Source: an uncultured Collinsella sp. (lineage in GTDB: Bacteria > Actinomycetota > Coriobacteriia > Coriobacteriales > Coriobacteriaceae). Taken from it: a DNA stretch of 62,143 bases. Below the pieces are notes generated by a model, which saw only the letters and a program-made list of their open reading frames with translations, had not been told where the DNA came from and ran no database searches. How positions within the stretch are numbered: position 1 is the stretch's first letter; each line of letters opens with the position of its first letter. This document shows, in pieces, positions 22,871 through 31,658 of the stretch. The DNA is taken from the NCBI GenBank assembly GCA_902479095.1, contig CABSNL010000003.1:1-62143 (forward strand). Direction: 5' to 3'. The position numbers were made by a program, and so were the translations under genes.

Positions 22871-24496
22871 CTACTCCTTATCAAACGAAACATCGGCGGC
22901 GGGAAGTTCAATCGTAAAGACCGAACCGTGCGGGTCCGCCGCGGCAACCTCTATGCTACCGCCATGTGCCAACGCAATGGAACGGCAGAGCGAAAGACCC
23001 AGGCCAACGCTGCGGTGGCTGTCGGCCAGACCATGGTTGGCGGTATAGAACGACTCGAAGATCCGCTCGCGATCCTCGGGTGCGATGCCCGGACCATCAT
23101 CGGCCACCGAGCACGCCACGCGTCCATCGTCGACGCTAATCGAAATCATGATATGCGAGCCCGCGGGCGTATAGGTGATGGCGTTGTTCACCAGATTGAC
23201 CACCAGCTGCACCATCAGGCGCGCATCGACGTTGACGAGCGCCGGCTCATCGCACGCCACCACCTTAAGGTCGTGCTCGCGCACGGCAGGGTTCACGTGG
23301 CGCAGCGCCTCCTCGACGATATCGTCCATGAGCTCGAGCGTGGTCGACAGGCGCATACCGCCACCCTCGAGCTTGGTGATGGCGAGCAGATTCTCGACGG
23401 TGGCGTTGAGCCACAGCGCATCCGAGCGAATGGATAGAAGCAGGCCGCGGCGCGTCTGGGCATCGAGCACCGCGGTGCCGGTCGAGCCCTGGTCGAGCAG
23501 CACGTCGGCATTGCCCGAAATACTGGTAAGCGGCGTGCGCAGGTCGTGCGAGATAGAGCGCAGCAGGTTGGCGCGCAGCTGTTCGTTTTTGGCAAGCACC
23601 GCCGCCTCCTCGCGGGCCTCCATGGCGCGGGCGCGATCGAGCGCCAGCTCGCCTTCGCTCACGATGGCATCGGCAAGTGTCCGCTCCTCATGCGTCAGCA
23701 CGTCGGGCTCGGCAACGATAGCCAGCACGCCCACCACCGAGGCGGGGTCGCCCGAGCGCGCGAAGCCGTCGCCTGTGCGAACCGTCAGGTAGATGCCATA
23801 AAACGCCGAGCCGCCAAACGTGGCGTCGAGCGGCGTTCCCACATAGGCGGACGCCGAGAGCCGAGGCGGCATCTGCGGCGCCAGTTCGTGCACCGGTGCG
23901 GCATCGCCCACGGCCGTGTAAGTCGCACGCGGCAGCAGGTCATCGCCCTCGGCGTCGGCGCTGTACCACACGACCGGGCAGCCCGAAAGACGCGCCAGCT
24001 GCGTGGCCATGGCGTGAACGATCTGATGCTGATCGGCGCACCGCTGCAGCATGCGGTTGGTCTCGAGCACCATATGCGTGCGGCGGTCGCTGGCGGCAGC
24101 CTGTGCCAAGGCGCGGCGCAGGGCCAACGCAATCGAGCTCGACACAAGCGAGACCACGAACATGATGAAGAACATGCCGGGATAGCCGCGGTCGATAAGC
24201 GACAGCGAGTAGCGCGGGTCGACAAACAAGAAGTTGTAGAGCGCCACGGCGGCAGCCGAGCTCAGCAAGCAATACAGGCGACTCCAGGTAAAGAATGCGC
24301 ACAGCTGAACGGCGAACACATAGACGATCATGATGCTCGGCGCGAGACCCGGATGGTCGAGCAGCGCGCCCACAATCGTCGCCGCGACCAGCAGCCCCAC
24401 CGATACGCAGGCGTCATACAGAGGAGTGCGGCGCGTCAGCGTTGTGCGCCGCCACCAAAAGCTATCGGCAATATCGCCGTCCGTACGGACGTCCAT
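22871..24496 (-). CDS. KdpD-like histidine kinase lacking the N-terminal sensor
   Basis: A 541-aa membrane sensor kinase. Four tightly packed helices (DUF4118; about residues 28-126) start almost at the N terminus, followed by a GAF-like domain (about 150-290), the phospho-acceptor helix RSISHDLRTPLTSISG (His about 316) and the ATPase domain (VVNLVNNAITYTP; DDGPGIAPEDRERIF; GLGLSLCRSIALAHGG). Full KdpD is about 890 aa with a KdpD ATP-binding and a universal-stress domain before the helices; both are absent. It is directly followed by kdpE (4-bp gap). Signal sensing must therefore rest on the membrane or GAF part. Confidence 0.85.
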   Translation of the reverse strand: MDVRTDGDIADSFWWRRTTLTRRTPLYDACVSVGLLVAATIVGALLDHPGLAPSIMIVYVFAVQLCAFFTWSRLYCLLSSAAAVALYNFLFVDPRYSLSLIDRGYPGMFFIMFVVSLVSSSIALALRRALAQAAASDRRTHMVLETNRMLQRCADQHQIVHAMATQLARLSGCPVVWYSADAEGDDLLPRATYTAVGDAAPVHELAPQMPPRLSASAYVGTPLDATFGGSAFYGIYLTVRTGDGFARSGDPASVVGVLAIVAEPDVLTHEERTLADAIVSEGELALDRARAMEAREEAAVLAKNEQLRANLLRSISHDLRTPLTSISGNADVLLDQGSTGTAVLDAQTRRGLLLSIRSDALWLNATVENLLAITKLEGGGMRLSTTLELMDDIVEEALRHVNPAVREHDLKVVACDEPALVNVDARLMVQLVVNLVNNAITYTPAGSHIMISISVDDGRVACSVADDGPGIAPEDRERIFESFYTANHGLADSHRSVGLGLSLCRSIALAHGGSIEVAAADPHGSVFTIELPAADVSFDKE

Positions 24497-24514
24497 CGGC
24501 GTCCCGCCCCTCTC

Positions 24515-24564
24515 TCAAAAACAAAAACCACCACAAAGGGGACAGGCACCTTTGTGGTGGTTTT
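24515..24564 (-). terminator. Terminator between small membrane gene and kdpD
   Basis: Stem AAAACCACCACAAAGG / CCTTTGTGGTGGTTTT (arms 24524-24539 and 24549-24564); on the minus strand it is followed by GTTTTTGAG. Read-through to kdpDE is possible. Confidence 0.7.
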
Positions 24565-24609
24565 CCCTCGTGGTGGTTCCAAGTGTATAGCCTTTACAGC
24601 CTGCGGTCG

Positions 24610-24804
24610 CTAGACAAACAGCACGTGCGCGAGCAGGGCACACATGCACACCGCTCCAAATACCAGTGCCACGATCGAGATCACGCGGTCGGCCATATCC
24701 ATGTTGGCACGGTTCGTCAAAAACCGATCTTCGGCGGCGTCGGCGCGTGCCTCACGTACCAGCTCGGCAACCACCTCGCGGCCATCAAGCATCTTTGCAT
24801 CCAT
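24610..24804 (-). CDS. Small single-helix membrane protein
   Basis: A 64-aa protein with an acidic/basic N-terminal half (REVVAELVREARADAAEDR) and one C-terminal membrane helix (VISIVALVFGAVCMCALLAHV). ATG 24804 is preferred because GGGGAGG lies 5 nt before it; an ATG ten codons upstream has a weaker site. It lies 60 bp after kup on the same strand and before kdpD, so it may be a Kup-associated small subunit, but no family is recognised. Its size and single helix recall KdpF-type accessory peptides only in general form. Confidence 0.6.
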   Translation of the reverse strand: MDAKMLDGREVVAELVREARADAAEDRFLTNRANMDMADRVISIVALVFGAVCMCALLAHVLFV

Positions 24805-24864
24805 GTTTGCCTCCCCGGTCTCAATCTTGTCCATCGAAAACCAACTCCATGCAACTGTCGGCGC

Positions 24865-26892
24865 CTACGGGCGCTCGTTGGGGGCCAGGCGCTGCATCTT
24901 GTTCACGGCTTTGAACTTGGTGAACAGCGGCACGTACTCAAAGCTCACGTTGGAGTTCTCCAGGCCGTACCAACGCGCGGGCGTGCCGGCGGCGCGGCGG
25001 ATGATGTACTTGAGCGTGATGGCCGTACGCTCGCTCGGCTCCACATCGCTTTCGGGCGCCAGAAGCTTACGGATCAGGACGAACTTGAACGTGCCGATGT
25101 TACCCGGATCCTTGTAGACCGAGTAGTCATGCGTCTGCGGCGGCAGCTCGCCGGTGGCAGCCAGGTCCTGAACAACCTGACGCAGGTAGGCATTGACGCG
25201 CTGGTTGATCTTGTAGCCCAGGTACAGATGCACGCGGAACACATAGTCGGTGCCGAACGTCTCGACCGAATAGGCAAAGGTGTGCGGTTCGTCCATGGTC
25301 TCGACATTCACAAACCACCAGGCGCGGGCGCGCTTGGGATGCTTGTCCAAGATCGAATAGACGATATCGCGGTCGATGTAGTCGGTATGGGTGTCCTTGG
25401 TCAGGTACACGACGTTGTCGCTCATGCGCTCGTAACGGTCGTCGTCGCGCAGGCGCTTCAGCTGCGGCAGGTAGCTGCGCAGCGGCAGCAGCGTAAACTG
25501 GCGCTGCTCGACCGCCGTGCCGTTGTACCAGCACACCATAATGCCCATGATGAGTGCAGCCATGAGGATGGTGAAGTAGCCGCCGTGGAAGAACTTGGTG
25601 AGCGAGCTCACGAAGAAGAAGCCTTCGAGCAAAAGGAAGAAGGCCGCGAAGATCCACGGAGCAACCTTGAGCTTGCGCTCCTCGTGCAGGTAGAAGAAGA
25701 GCAGCAACGTGGTGCACATCATAGTCAGCGTGATGGCAAGGCCGTAGGCGGCTTCCATATGCGCCGAGTTCTGGAACAGCAGCACCACGATGACGCAGCC
25801 GACAAGCATGACGTTGTTGACCATGGGGATGTAGAGCTGGCCCTTGGTCTCGGCAGGGTAGAAGACCTGCATGTGCGGCATGAGGTCCAGACGGCTGGCC
25901 TCGGACACCAGCGAGAATGCGCCGGTGATGAGCGCCTGCGAGGCAATGATGGCCGCGACGGTGGAAAGACCGACGGCAAACGGGCGCAGGCCCGGGGCGA
26001 GCATCTGGTAGAACGGGTTGAGATCGGCAATGCCCATGAGCTCGGGGTTGGCGGCGTTGTTCATAAGCCAAGCGCCCTGGCCCATATAGGAAAGCAGCAG
26101 GCAGCACTTAACGAACGGCCAGGTAGCGTAGATGTTGCCGCGGCCGACGTGGCCCATGTCGGAGTAGAGCGCCTCGGCACCGGTGGTGGCGAGGAAGCAG
26201 CTGCCCAGAATCATGATGCCCGCGTGGTTGTTGGGGCTCAGCAAAAAGGCGATGCCGCGAACCGGGTTGAGACACAGCAGCACGGCGGGGTGCTGGAAGA
26301 CAAAGAACAGACCCGTGCCGCCCAGGAACAAGAACCACAGCGTCATGATGGGGCCAAAGGCGTGACCGATCTTGGCCGTACCGATGCGCTGTACCAAGAA
26401 GAGCACGATGATGATGGCGAGCGTAATGGCGACGACGCGACCCTGGTCATCGCCCAGCACGGCATGGACCGCCGGGATGGTGCGCAGGCCCTCGATGGCC
26501 GTGGTAACGGTAACGGCAGGTGTCAGGATGCCGTCGGCGAGCAGCGCGGCGCCACCCAGCATGGCGGGGATGATAAGCCACTTGCCGCAGCGCTTGACCA
26601 GACTGTACAGGGCAAAGATGCCGCCCTCACCATGGTTATCGGCGCGCAGCGAGATGAGCACATACTTGATGGTGGTCAGCAGCGTGACCGTCCACACGAC
26701 AAGGGAGAGCGCGCCAAGCACGAACTCCTCCGTCACACTTCCGATGCCGCCGTTGCCGGCAACGAGCGCCTTGGTTACATACATAGGGCTGGTGCCGATA
26801 TCGCCGTACACCACGCCCAGCGTGACGAGCATCGCCGAGATGCTCACAGGAATCGCAGCGTGCGAGGCTGCCTCCTTGGCCTTTTGTTCCAT
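24865..26892 (-). CDS. kup: Kup potassium uptake protein
   Basis: A 675-aa KUP/HAK/KT potassium importer, slightly longer than E. coli Kup (622 aa). The family signature VTLGVVYGDIGTSPMYV opens the first helix, twelve helices follow to about residue 440, and a soluble C-terminal domain begins with YLPQLKRLRDDDRYERMSDN. The K+-path residues around GEGGIFALYSLV are present. ATG 26892 is chosen because GGGAGG lies 10 nt upstream; the ATG six codons earlier overlaps that site. It heads a same-strand series kup - small protein - kdpD - kdpE. Confidence 0.92.
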   Translation of the reverse strand: MEQKAKEAASHAAIPVSISAMLVTLGVVYGDIGTSPMYVTKALVAGNGGIGSVTEEFVLGALSLVVWTVTLLTTIKYVLISLRADNHGEGGIFALYSLVKRCGKWLIIPAMLGGAALLADGILTPAVTVTTAIEGLRTIPAVHAVLGDDQGRVVAITLAIIIVLFLVQRIGTAKIGHAFGPIMTLWFLFLGGTGLFFVFQHPAVLLCLNPVRGIAFLLSPNNHAGIMILGSCFLATTGAEALYSDMGHVGRGNIYATWPFVKCCLLLSYMGQGAWLMNNAANPELMGIADLNPFYQMLAPGLRPFAVGLSTVAAIIASQALITGAFSLVSEASRLDLMPHMQVFYPAETKGQLYIPMVNNVMLVGCVIVVLLFQNSAHMEAAYGLAITLTMMCTTLLLFFYLHEERKLKVAPWIFAAFFLLLEGFFFVSSLTKFFHGGYFTILMAALIMGIMVCWYNGTAVEQRQFTLLPLRSYLPQLKRLRDDDRYERMSDNVVYLTKDTHTDYIDRDIVYSILDKHPKRARAWWFVNVETMDEPHTFAYSVETFGTDYVFRVHLYLGYKINQRVNAYLRQVVQDLAATGELPPQTHDYSVYKDPGNIGTFKFVLIRKLLAPESDVEPSERTAITLKYIIRRAAGTPARWYGLENSNVSFEYVPLFTKFKAVNKMQRLAPNERP

Positions 26893-26994
26893 AAGCCGGT
26901 TTCCTCCCAACTTTAATGTTCGAAGGGATTATAGGTAATCGACCTGCGCTTGCACGGCACCGTTTTCCCAGCTAGATAAACATTTATACGGCCT

Positions 26995-27927
26995 TTAGGC
27001 CACTACGGCGATATGGAATGCAACAAAGGGACTGTCCCTTTGCCTCATCTGTCGTTTTCCGAGCCAGTTTTTGAACCACCACTCCATGGAGCGGCTCATC
27101 TCGGCCATAAAGGGACTAGTGTGTTTGCGGGTGTAGATATCCACCACGCGCTCGCCCACCTCGCGGGCATGCGGGCGAAACATCGCGTCCATCTCGGCCA
27201 CCTGCGCGTCCATGGTCGCAGCATCGGCGCGGCAGTAGCGCTCCTCGTGCACCAGGTTCACCACGGGATGCGCAATAGCCGGGCGCTCCTTGCGGGGCGT
27301 GCCGATGATGAGCATCGACAGCGGCATGGTATACGGAGGCAGATCCAGCAGCTCGGCCACTTCCTCGGCATTCTCGACGATATCACCGATATAGCAGCTC
27401 CCCAAGCCCAGAGCCTCGGCGGCAACCACGGCGTTTTGCGCGGCGATCACGGCGTCCTGGGCCGCGATGGCAAAGTCGCCCAAACCCGGCGCGCGGCGGG
27501 GCGCCTTGCCCGTACGCTCGACAAACTCGGGCTCAAAGCAGCCCACGTGCTCAAACAGATCGATCCACTTGGCATAATCGACCACAAAAATGAGTGCCCA
27601 GGGCGCCTTGGCGATCATGGGCTGGTGGTCGCACAGGTCGGCCAGATGGTCCAGCGTAGCCTGTTCGCGGATGCTCACGATGGAATACATCATCATGGCG
27701 CCTGCCGACGGCGCACGGCTCGCCGCGTGCAGAATCGCTGCCCGCTGCTCGTCGGTCACCGCCACGGGGCGACCGTCGTCATCGCGCGCGAAGGCACGCG
27801 TAGACGAGCGATGCTCCAAGATGTCCAGCACCGCATTGCCCGTAGTCTCGACCGGATAACCGTTCGTATCCACGCCCGCAGCTCCGCCGCAGTACTCGGC
27901 ACCCGTCATACAAACCTGCTCGCCCAT
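26995..27927 (-). CDS. Nitroreductase-family protein with repeat-derived C terminus
   Basis: A 310-aa FMN-dependent nitroreductase-like flavoprotein. The FMN-binding start HRSSTRAFARDDDG, the SRAPSAGAMMMYSIV segment and the GLGSCYIGDIVENAEEV helix are clear. Typical members are about 200-280 aa. The last 19 residues or so (RQMRQRDSPFVAFHIAVVA) are read through the 31-nt palindrome at 27018-27048 and flanking sequence, so the natural C terminus has probably been replaced or extended by insertion of the repeat. Substrate unknown. It is divergent from the LTA-synthase-like gene; the 213-bp gap between them shows no other gene. Confidence 0.83.
   Translation of the reverse strand: MGEQVCMTGAEYCGGAAGVDTNGYPVETTGNAVLDILEHRSSTRAFARDDDGRPVAVTDEQRAAILHAASRAPSAGAMMMYSIVSIREQATLDHLADLCDHQPMIAKAPWALIFVVDYAKWIDLFEHVGCFEPEFVERTGKAPRRAPGLGDFAIAAQDAVIAAQNAVVAAEALGLGSCYIGDIVENAEEVAELLDLPPYTMPLSMLIIGTPRKERPAIAHPVVNLVHEERYCRADAATMDAQVAEMDAMFRPHAREVGERVVDIYTRKHTSPFMAEMSRSMEWWFKNWLGKRQMRQRDSPFVAFHIAVVA
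27018..27048. repeat. 31-nt palindrome, copy 5 (inside a CDS)
   Basis: Same length as the other copies, with intact core CAAAGGGACTGTCCCTTTG but imperfect outer arms. It lies within the 3' end of the nitroreductase gene and encodes its last residues. Confidence 0.85.
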
Positions 27928-28140
27928 AGCTCTATCCTCGCCAATTCTTTAAGAAGCCTTTACGTTTCCGTGTAATTCCCGTCCATTATCGCGCAGGTCG
28001 CCACTACATTGCGCCACACCGCCACACGTGCGCGTTAATATGGCTGGTTGTTGTGCGCAGCCACCAATTGCAGCGCATATCTTGGTAACAATCGGGTAAA
28101 CCCCCGCTTTCGTACGTTTTAGTTTGTGAGGAGTCTCAGC

Positions 28141-30441
28141 ATGTTCGCTGCCGCCATCTCGCTCGTCGGTCTTGCGGCGACCGTCTACCTTGTCTTGCGC
28201 GAGGCCAAGGCCATTCGCGCTCAGTCGGGCACCGTTGCCAAAAGCGCTCTTGGGTGGAGCGTCGCCTTCGGCCTGTTCCAGGTCTTTTTGACCATTTGGG
28301 GCGCCATTGGCCTCGTCGCGCAAAACGAGCCGCTCGCCTTTGTGATGCTCATCCTGACCAACGCCATCCTCACCGGCTGCGCTTGGGCCAGCATCGCACG
28401 CGACCGCATCGCCCCGCGCGTCTTTGCGTTCGCCGCGCCCGACGCCCCCGCTCCCACCGGCAAGCTCGCCCGTCTGCGCGGCGCCTTTGTGGGCAAGCCA
28501 CTCGTCGCCGCCGTGCTGTGCCTGCTGCTCGCCGGCGTCTTTGCGCTGTTGGGCATGGAGGTCTCGTCCAACCACGACTTTACCTGGGTCTACCCCCTGT
28601 GCATCCTGCTCGAGTGGGCCATCATCACCACGCTCATGGTCGGCCTGTTCTTCCTGTTCCAGCGCCACGGCGCAGCTCCCGCGGTCCTGGCCTTTGCCCT
28701 CTTTGTCCTGGGCATTGCCGAGTTCTTCGTCATCACGTTTAAATCCATGCCCATCCAGCCGGGCGACCTTTCGGCCATTTCCACCGCCGCTGCGGTCGCC
28801 GGCACCGGCTACACCTTCTCGATCTCGCTGTTCTGCGTGCTATCCATGGGCTTTACCGCCATCGCCATGCTGCTATGCGAGTACGCCGGCCTGGTGGCAC
28901 CGCACCGTCAGAAGGGTGCCGCCAACGCCAAGCGCATGCTGCTCACCAACCTGCTCGTCGCCGTGCTGTGCCTAGGTGGCGTGACCGCGCATGTCACGCT
29001 CATCGACTACTACAACACTCTCGGCATCACCGTCTACACCTGGCGCCCGCTCGAGAGCTACTGGCGCGAGGGCTATCTGCCTGCCTTTATTAGCGCAGCG
29101 CAGTCTATCAAGCCGCCCAAACCCGCCGACTACTCCGTCGACGATGCCAAGGCCACGCTCAAAAAGTACGCCAAGGCCTACGACAAGTCCGATGCCGCCA
29201 AGAGTGATGAGCGCGCCGCCGCAAAGGAGCAATTCGACAGCGAGAAGCCCACGGTCATCGCCATCATGAACGAGACCTTCTCGGATCTGTCGATCTACCA
29301 GAACATGCGCGCCGGCTACGAGGGCCCGCAGTACTTTAAGAACCTGTCCAACTGCCTCAGCCGCGGCAAGCTCTACGTGAGCGCCTACGGCGGCGGTACC
29401 GCCAATACCGAGTTTGAGTTTATGACCGGCAACTCCATGGCCAACCTGGGCTCGGGCGTGTACCCCTACACCATCTACAACATGGAAACGACCGGGAATC
29501 TGGCAGAGCAGTTCAAGTCGCTCGGATATTCCACCACGGCCATGCACCCCAACCACGCGACCAACTGGAACCGCGAGAACGTCTACAAGGACTTTGGCTT
29601 TGACCAGTTCCTGTCCATCAACGATTTCCAGGGAGCCGACACCCTGCGCGGCATGGTGACCGACCAGGCTACCTACGACAAGATTCTTGAGCTGCTCGAC
29701 CAGAACGCCGATCCGCAGTTTATCTTCGACGTGACCATGCAGAACCACTCGGGCTACGATACGGGCCTGCTGCCGGTCGACAAGCAGATGCACCTGAACA
29801 TCGACACGACCGACCTGGACGCCAAGACCGTCGAGGACGGCACGCTATCCGATGTCGATGAGTACGTCTCGTGCATCGAGCAGTCCGACCAGGCGCTGCG
29901 CTACTTCCTCAACGCCCTGAGCAAGCTCGACCGCAAGGTGGTCGTGGTGTTCTGGGGCGATCACCAGCCGTTCTTCCCGTCCAAGTTCAACGACAAGTGG
30001 TTTACCGACGAGGACGACGCCACGCATCAAGAGCGCCTGTGGCAGACCGACTACATCATTTGGGCCAACTACGACGTTGCCGGCTGCGACCAGACGAGCA
30101 AGGTCGACGACCTGTCCACCAACTACCTGTCCACCCAGCTTATGCAGCTGATCGGCGCGCCGCTGACCGACTACCAGAAGGCGCACATGACGCTGCGCGA
30201 GTCGCTGCCCGCTATCAACTCCGTGGGCTACGAGGACGCCAACCTGCGCTGGGCGCTCTCCTCCAACGTCACCGGTGACGACGCCGCTGCCGCAGCCGCA
30301 ACCAAGGCGCGCGAGGATTACGCCAAGATGCAGTACTACGAGATGTTCCGCGACGGCAAGAACGTGTACACCGAGCACTTCCAGACCGAGGCCAACGAGA
30401 CCGACCCCAACCTGGCGCCGGGCACGACCAAGATCAAGTAA
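28141..30441 (+). CDS. LTA-synthase-like membrane sulfatase
   Basis: A 766-aa phosphoglycerol- or phosphoethanolamine-transferase of the LtaS type, which decorates or polymerises surface polymers outside the cell membrane. About seven membrane helices fill residues 1-300, followed by an extracellular sulfatase domain with the nucleophile motif MNETFSDLS (about 375), HPNHATNWNR, TMQNHSGYD and the metal-binding FWGDHQPF (about 600). A lysine/alanine-rich linker (KKYAKAYDKSDAAKSDERAA) lies between. ATG 28141 follows GAGGAG by 7 nt; the GTG at 28126 overlaps that ribosome site. Whether it makes lipoteichoic acid or modifies another glycan is open. Confidence 0.88.
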   Translation: MFAAAISLVGLAATVYLVLREAKAIRAQSGTVAKSALGWSVAFGLFQVFLTIWGAIGLVAQNEPLAFVMLILTNAILTGCAWASIARDRIAPRVFAFAAPDAPAPTGKLARLRGAFVGKPLVAAVLCLLLAGVFALLGMEVSSNHDFTWVYPLCILLEWAIITTLMVGLFFLFQRHGAAPAVLAFALFVLGIAEFFVITFKSMPIQPGDLSAISTAAAVAGTGYTFSISLFCVLSMGFTAIAMLLCEYAGLVAPHRQKGAANAKRMLLTNLLVAVLCLGGVTAHVTLIDYYNTLGITVYTWRPLESYWREGYLPAFISAAQSIKPPKPADYSVDDAKATLKKYAKAYDKSDAAKSDERAAAKEQFDSEKPTVIAIMNETFSDLSIYQNMRAGYEGPQYFKNLSNCLSRGKLYVSAYGGGTANTEFEFMTGNSMANLGSGVYPYTIYNMETTGNLAEQFKSLGYSTTAMHPNHATNWNRENVYKDFGFDQFLSINDFQGADTLRGMVTDQATYDKILELLDQNADPQFIFDVTMQNHSGYDTGLLPVDKQMHLNIDTTDLDAKTVEDGTLSDVDEYVSCIEQSDQALRYFLNALSKLDRKVVVVFWGDHQPFFPSKFNDKWFTDEDDATHQERLWQTDYIIWANYDVAGCDQTSKVDDLSTNYLSTQLMQLIGAPLTDYQKAHMTLRESLPAINSVGYEDANLRWALSSNVTGDDAAAAAATKAREDYAKMQYYEMFRDGKNVYTEHFQTEANETDPNLAPGTTKIK

Positions 30442-30461
30442 CGGGTCACTCATAACTGAAA

Positions 30462-30584
30462 CGTCTGTCCGGGCGGAGGCATATAAGGTTCCCTGCTCGG
30501 ACAGACGCCTTGTTGTTGGGACACGGCTTGTCATAGGGGTATCCGCTGAACATATATAAGTCGAAGGCCACGTCTTGTGGCCTT
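30462..30584 (+). terminator. Two hairpins after LTA-synthase-like gene
   Basis: CGTCTGTCCG / CGGACAGACG (30462-30507), then AAGGCCAC / GTGGCCTT (30564-30584) followed by CTTTG. The first is the likelier terminator. Confidence 0.6.
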
Positions 30585-30594
30585 CTTTGTATCC

Positions 30595-30796
30595 GGAAAC
30601 CGTGTCCCAGAATTCACGTCCGGAACGGGATGCAGTTTCCGCTTACGGCCCCGTTGGGAAACTGCATCCCACTCCGGGCTCAAATTGTGGGCCATCGTTT
30701 CCACCAGAGCCCTCAACCGGAAACTGCGTCCCACTCCAAAGGCAAATTCTGGGACGCACTTTCCGAAACCCCATCCATCCGGAAAGCCCGTCCCAC
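30595..30796. repeat. 62-bp-period array of alternating inverted 15-mers (array 2)
   Basis: Seven modules: forward GGAAACTGCATCCCA-like at 30595, 30656, 30719 and 30781; reverse GGGATGCAGTTTCC-like at 30627, 30688 and 30751. Forward modules are 61-63 bp apart, and opposite ones 29-32 bp. It shares module sequence and period with array 1, and it too lies just after a terminator. No credible gene occurs between 30585 and 30979. Confidence 0.85.
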
Positions 30797-30910
30797 TCTG
30801 AATACATCCAGCGAACGCATGCGAGTGTGCCGTCCAGGACGGTCTCGTCATCGGGGTAATGGAAAATGTCACCCCAAACGCCTGCCACGGTTGCGCCTAC
30901 AAGTGTCAAG

Positions 30911-30938
30911 AAAAAAGCCTCGAGAACTTCGAGGCTTT
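30911..30938 (-). terminator. Terminator of flavodoxin gene
   Basis: On the minus strand, AAAGCCTCGAAG pairs with CTCGAGGCTTT and is followed by a T run. Confidence 0.75.
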
Positions 30939-30979
30939 CACATTTGTATTGTTTTGCACGAAGGATCGCGAGCGACGCT

Positions 30980-31537
30980 CTACTCCCCCAGCACGGCCTT
31001 TTTGGCGGCTGCAGCCATGTTGTCCAGATCTTCCTTGGTGGGGTGATCCTTTGCGGCGACCCAGTTATCGAGCAGCATCTTAAAGCGGACATTGTCGGGA
31101 TCTTGCTCGAGCATGGCCTCGTAGCGCTGCTTGACCGCGGGACCCATCTTGCCCTGGCACATTGCCCAACCCACAAGCTCGGCATCCTCGGCCAAATTGG
31201 AGGTCACGCGATTGATAATCTGCTGATAATAGCTCTGGTCGGCGCCAAAACCGCAGGTACCAAAGAGGAAAACGCGCTTGCCGTGCAGAGCGGAGAGCAG
31301 CGCGGCAACCGAAGGCGTGCACGCGCCCTTGTCGCACCAAAAACCGACGAGCACCGTGTCGGCCGCGCAGGCGCCCTGCGCCTCGAGCGCAACCTGATCT
31401 GCATCCGCATCGTCGCTCAACGCCGCGGCATGGACAAACTCAACGCCCGCAGCCTGCAGAGCGCGCTTGATCGCGCCCGAAACCATCCTGGTATTACCGC
31501 TCTTGCTGTTAACCACCAAAGAGCACGTCATAGTCAC
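30980..31537 (-). CDS. Flavodoxin-family protein
   Basis: A 185-aa flavodoxin-fold protein, predicted to bind FMN and carry electrons in the cytosol. The phosphate-binding loop VVNSKSGNTRMV is at residues about 8-19, and the later FLFGTCGFGADQSYYQQI matches a flavin-ring loop. The C-terminal 60 residues (MCQGKMGPAVKQRYEAML...) are helical and typical of the longer anaerobe group. The start is uncertain: GTG 31537 or ATG 31531, with GAGG 4 or 10 nt upstream. A clear terminator follows. The partner oxidoreductase is not evident nearby. Confidence 0.8.
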   Translation of the reverse strand: MTMTCSLVVNSKSGNTRMVSGAIKRALQAAGVEFVHAAALSDDADADQVALEAQGACAADTVLVGFWCDKGACTPSVAALLSALHGKRVFLFGTCGFGADQSYYQQIINRVTSNLAEDAELVGWAMCQGKMGPAVKQRYEAMLEQDPDNVRFKMLLDNWVAAKDHPTKEDLDNMAAAAKKAVLGE

Positions 31538-31658
31538 GTTGCCTCGTTTCCCCCAAAACTAAAGCCACTAATGCAATTTATTAGATGAATATCTTAGTAC
31601 TAACGTGACAGATGTAAACCACCGTCTGTCGATTGATTAATTTGCCCCACGGGCTTGC

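Noticed and set aside
9037..30796. The 62-bp-period arrays as CRISPR
   Set aside because: Modules alternate in orientation, are only about 15 bp and vary; no cas genes are present.
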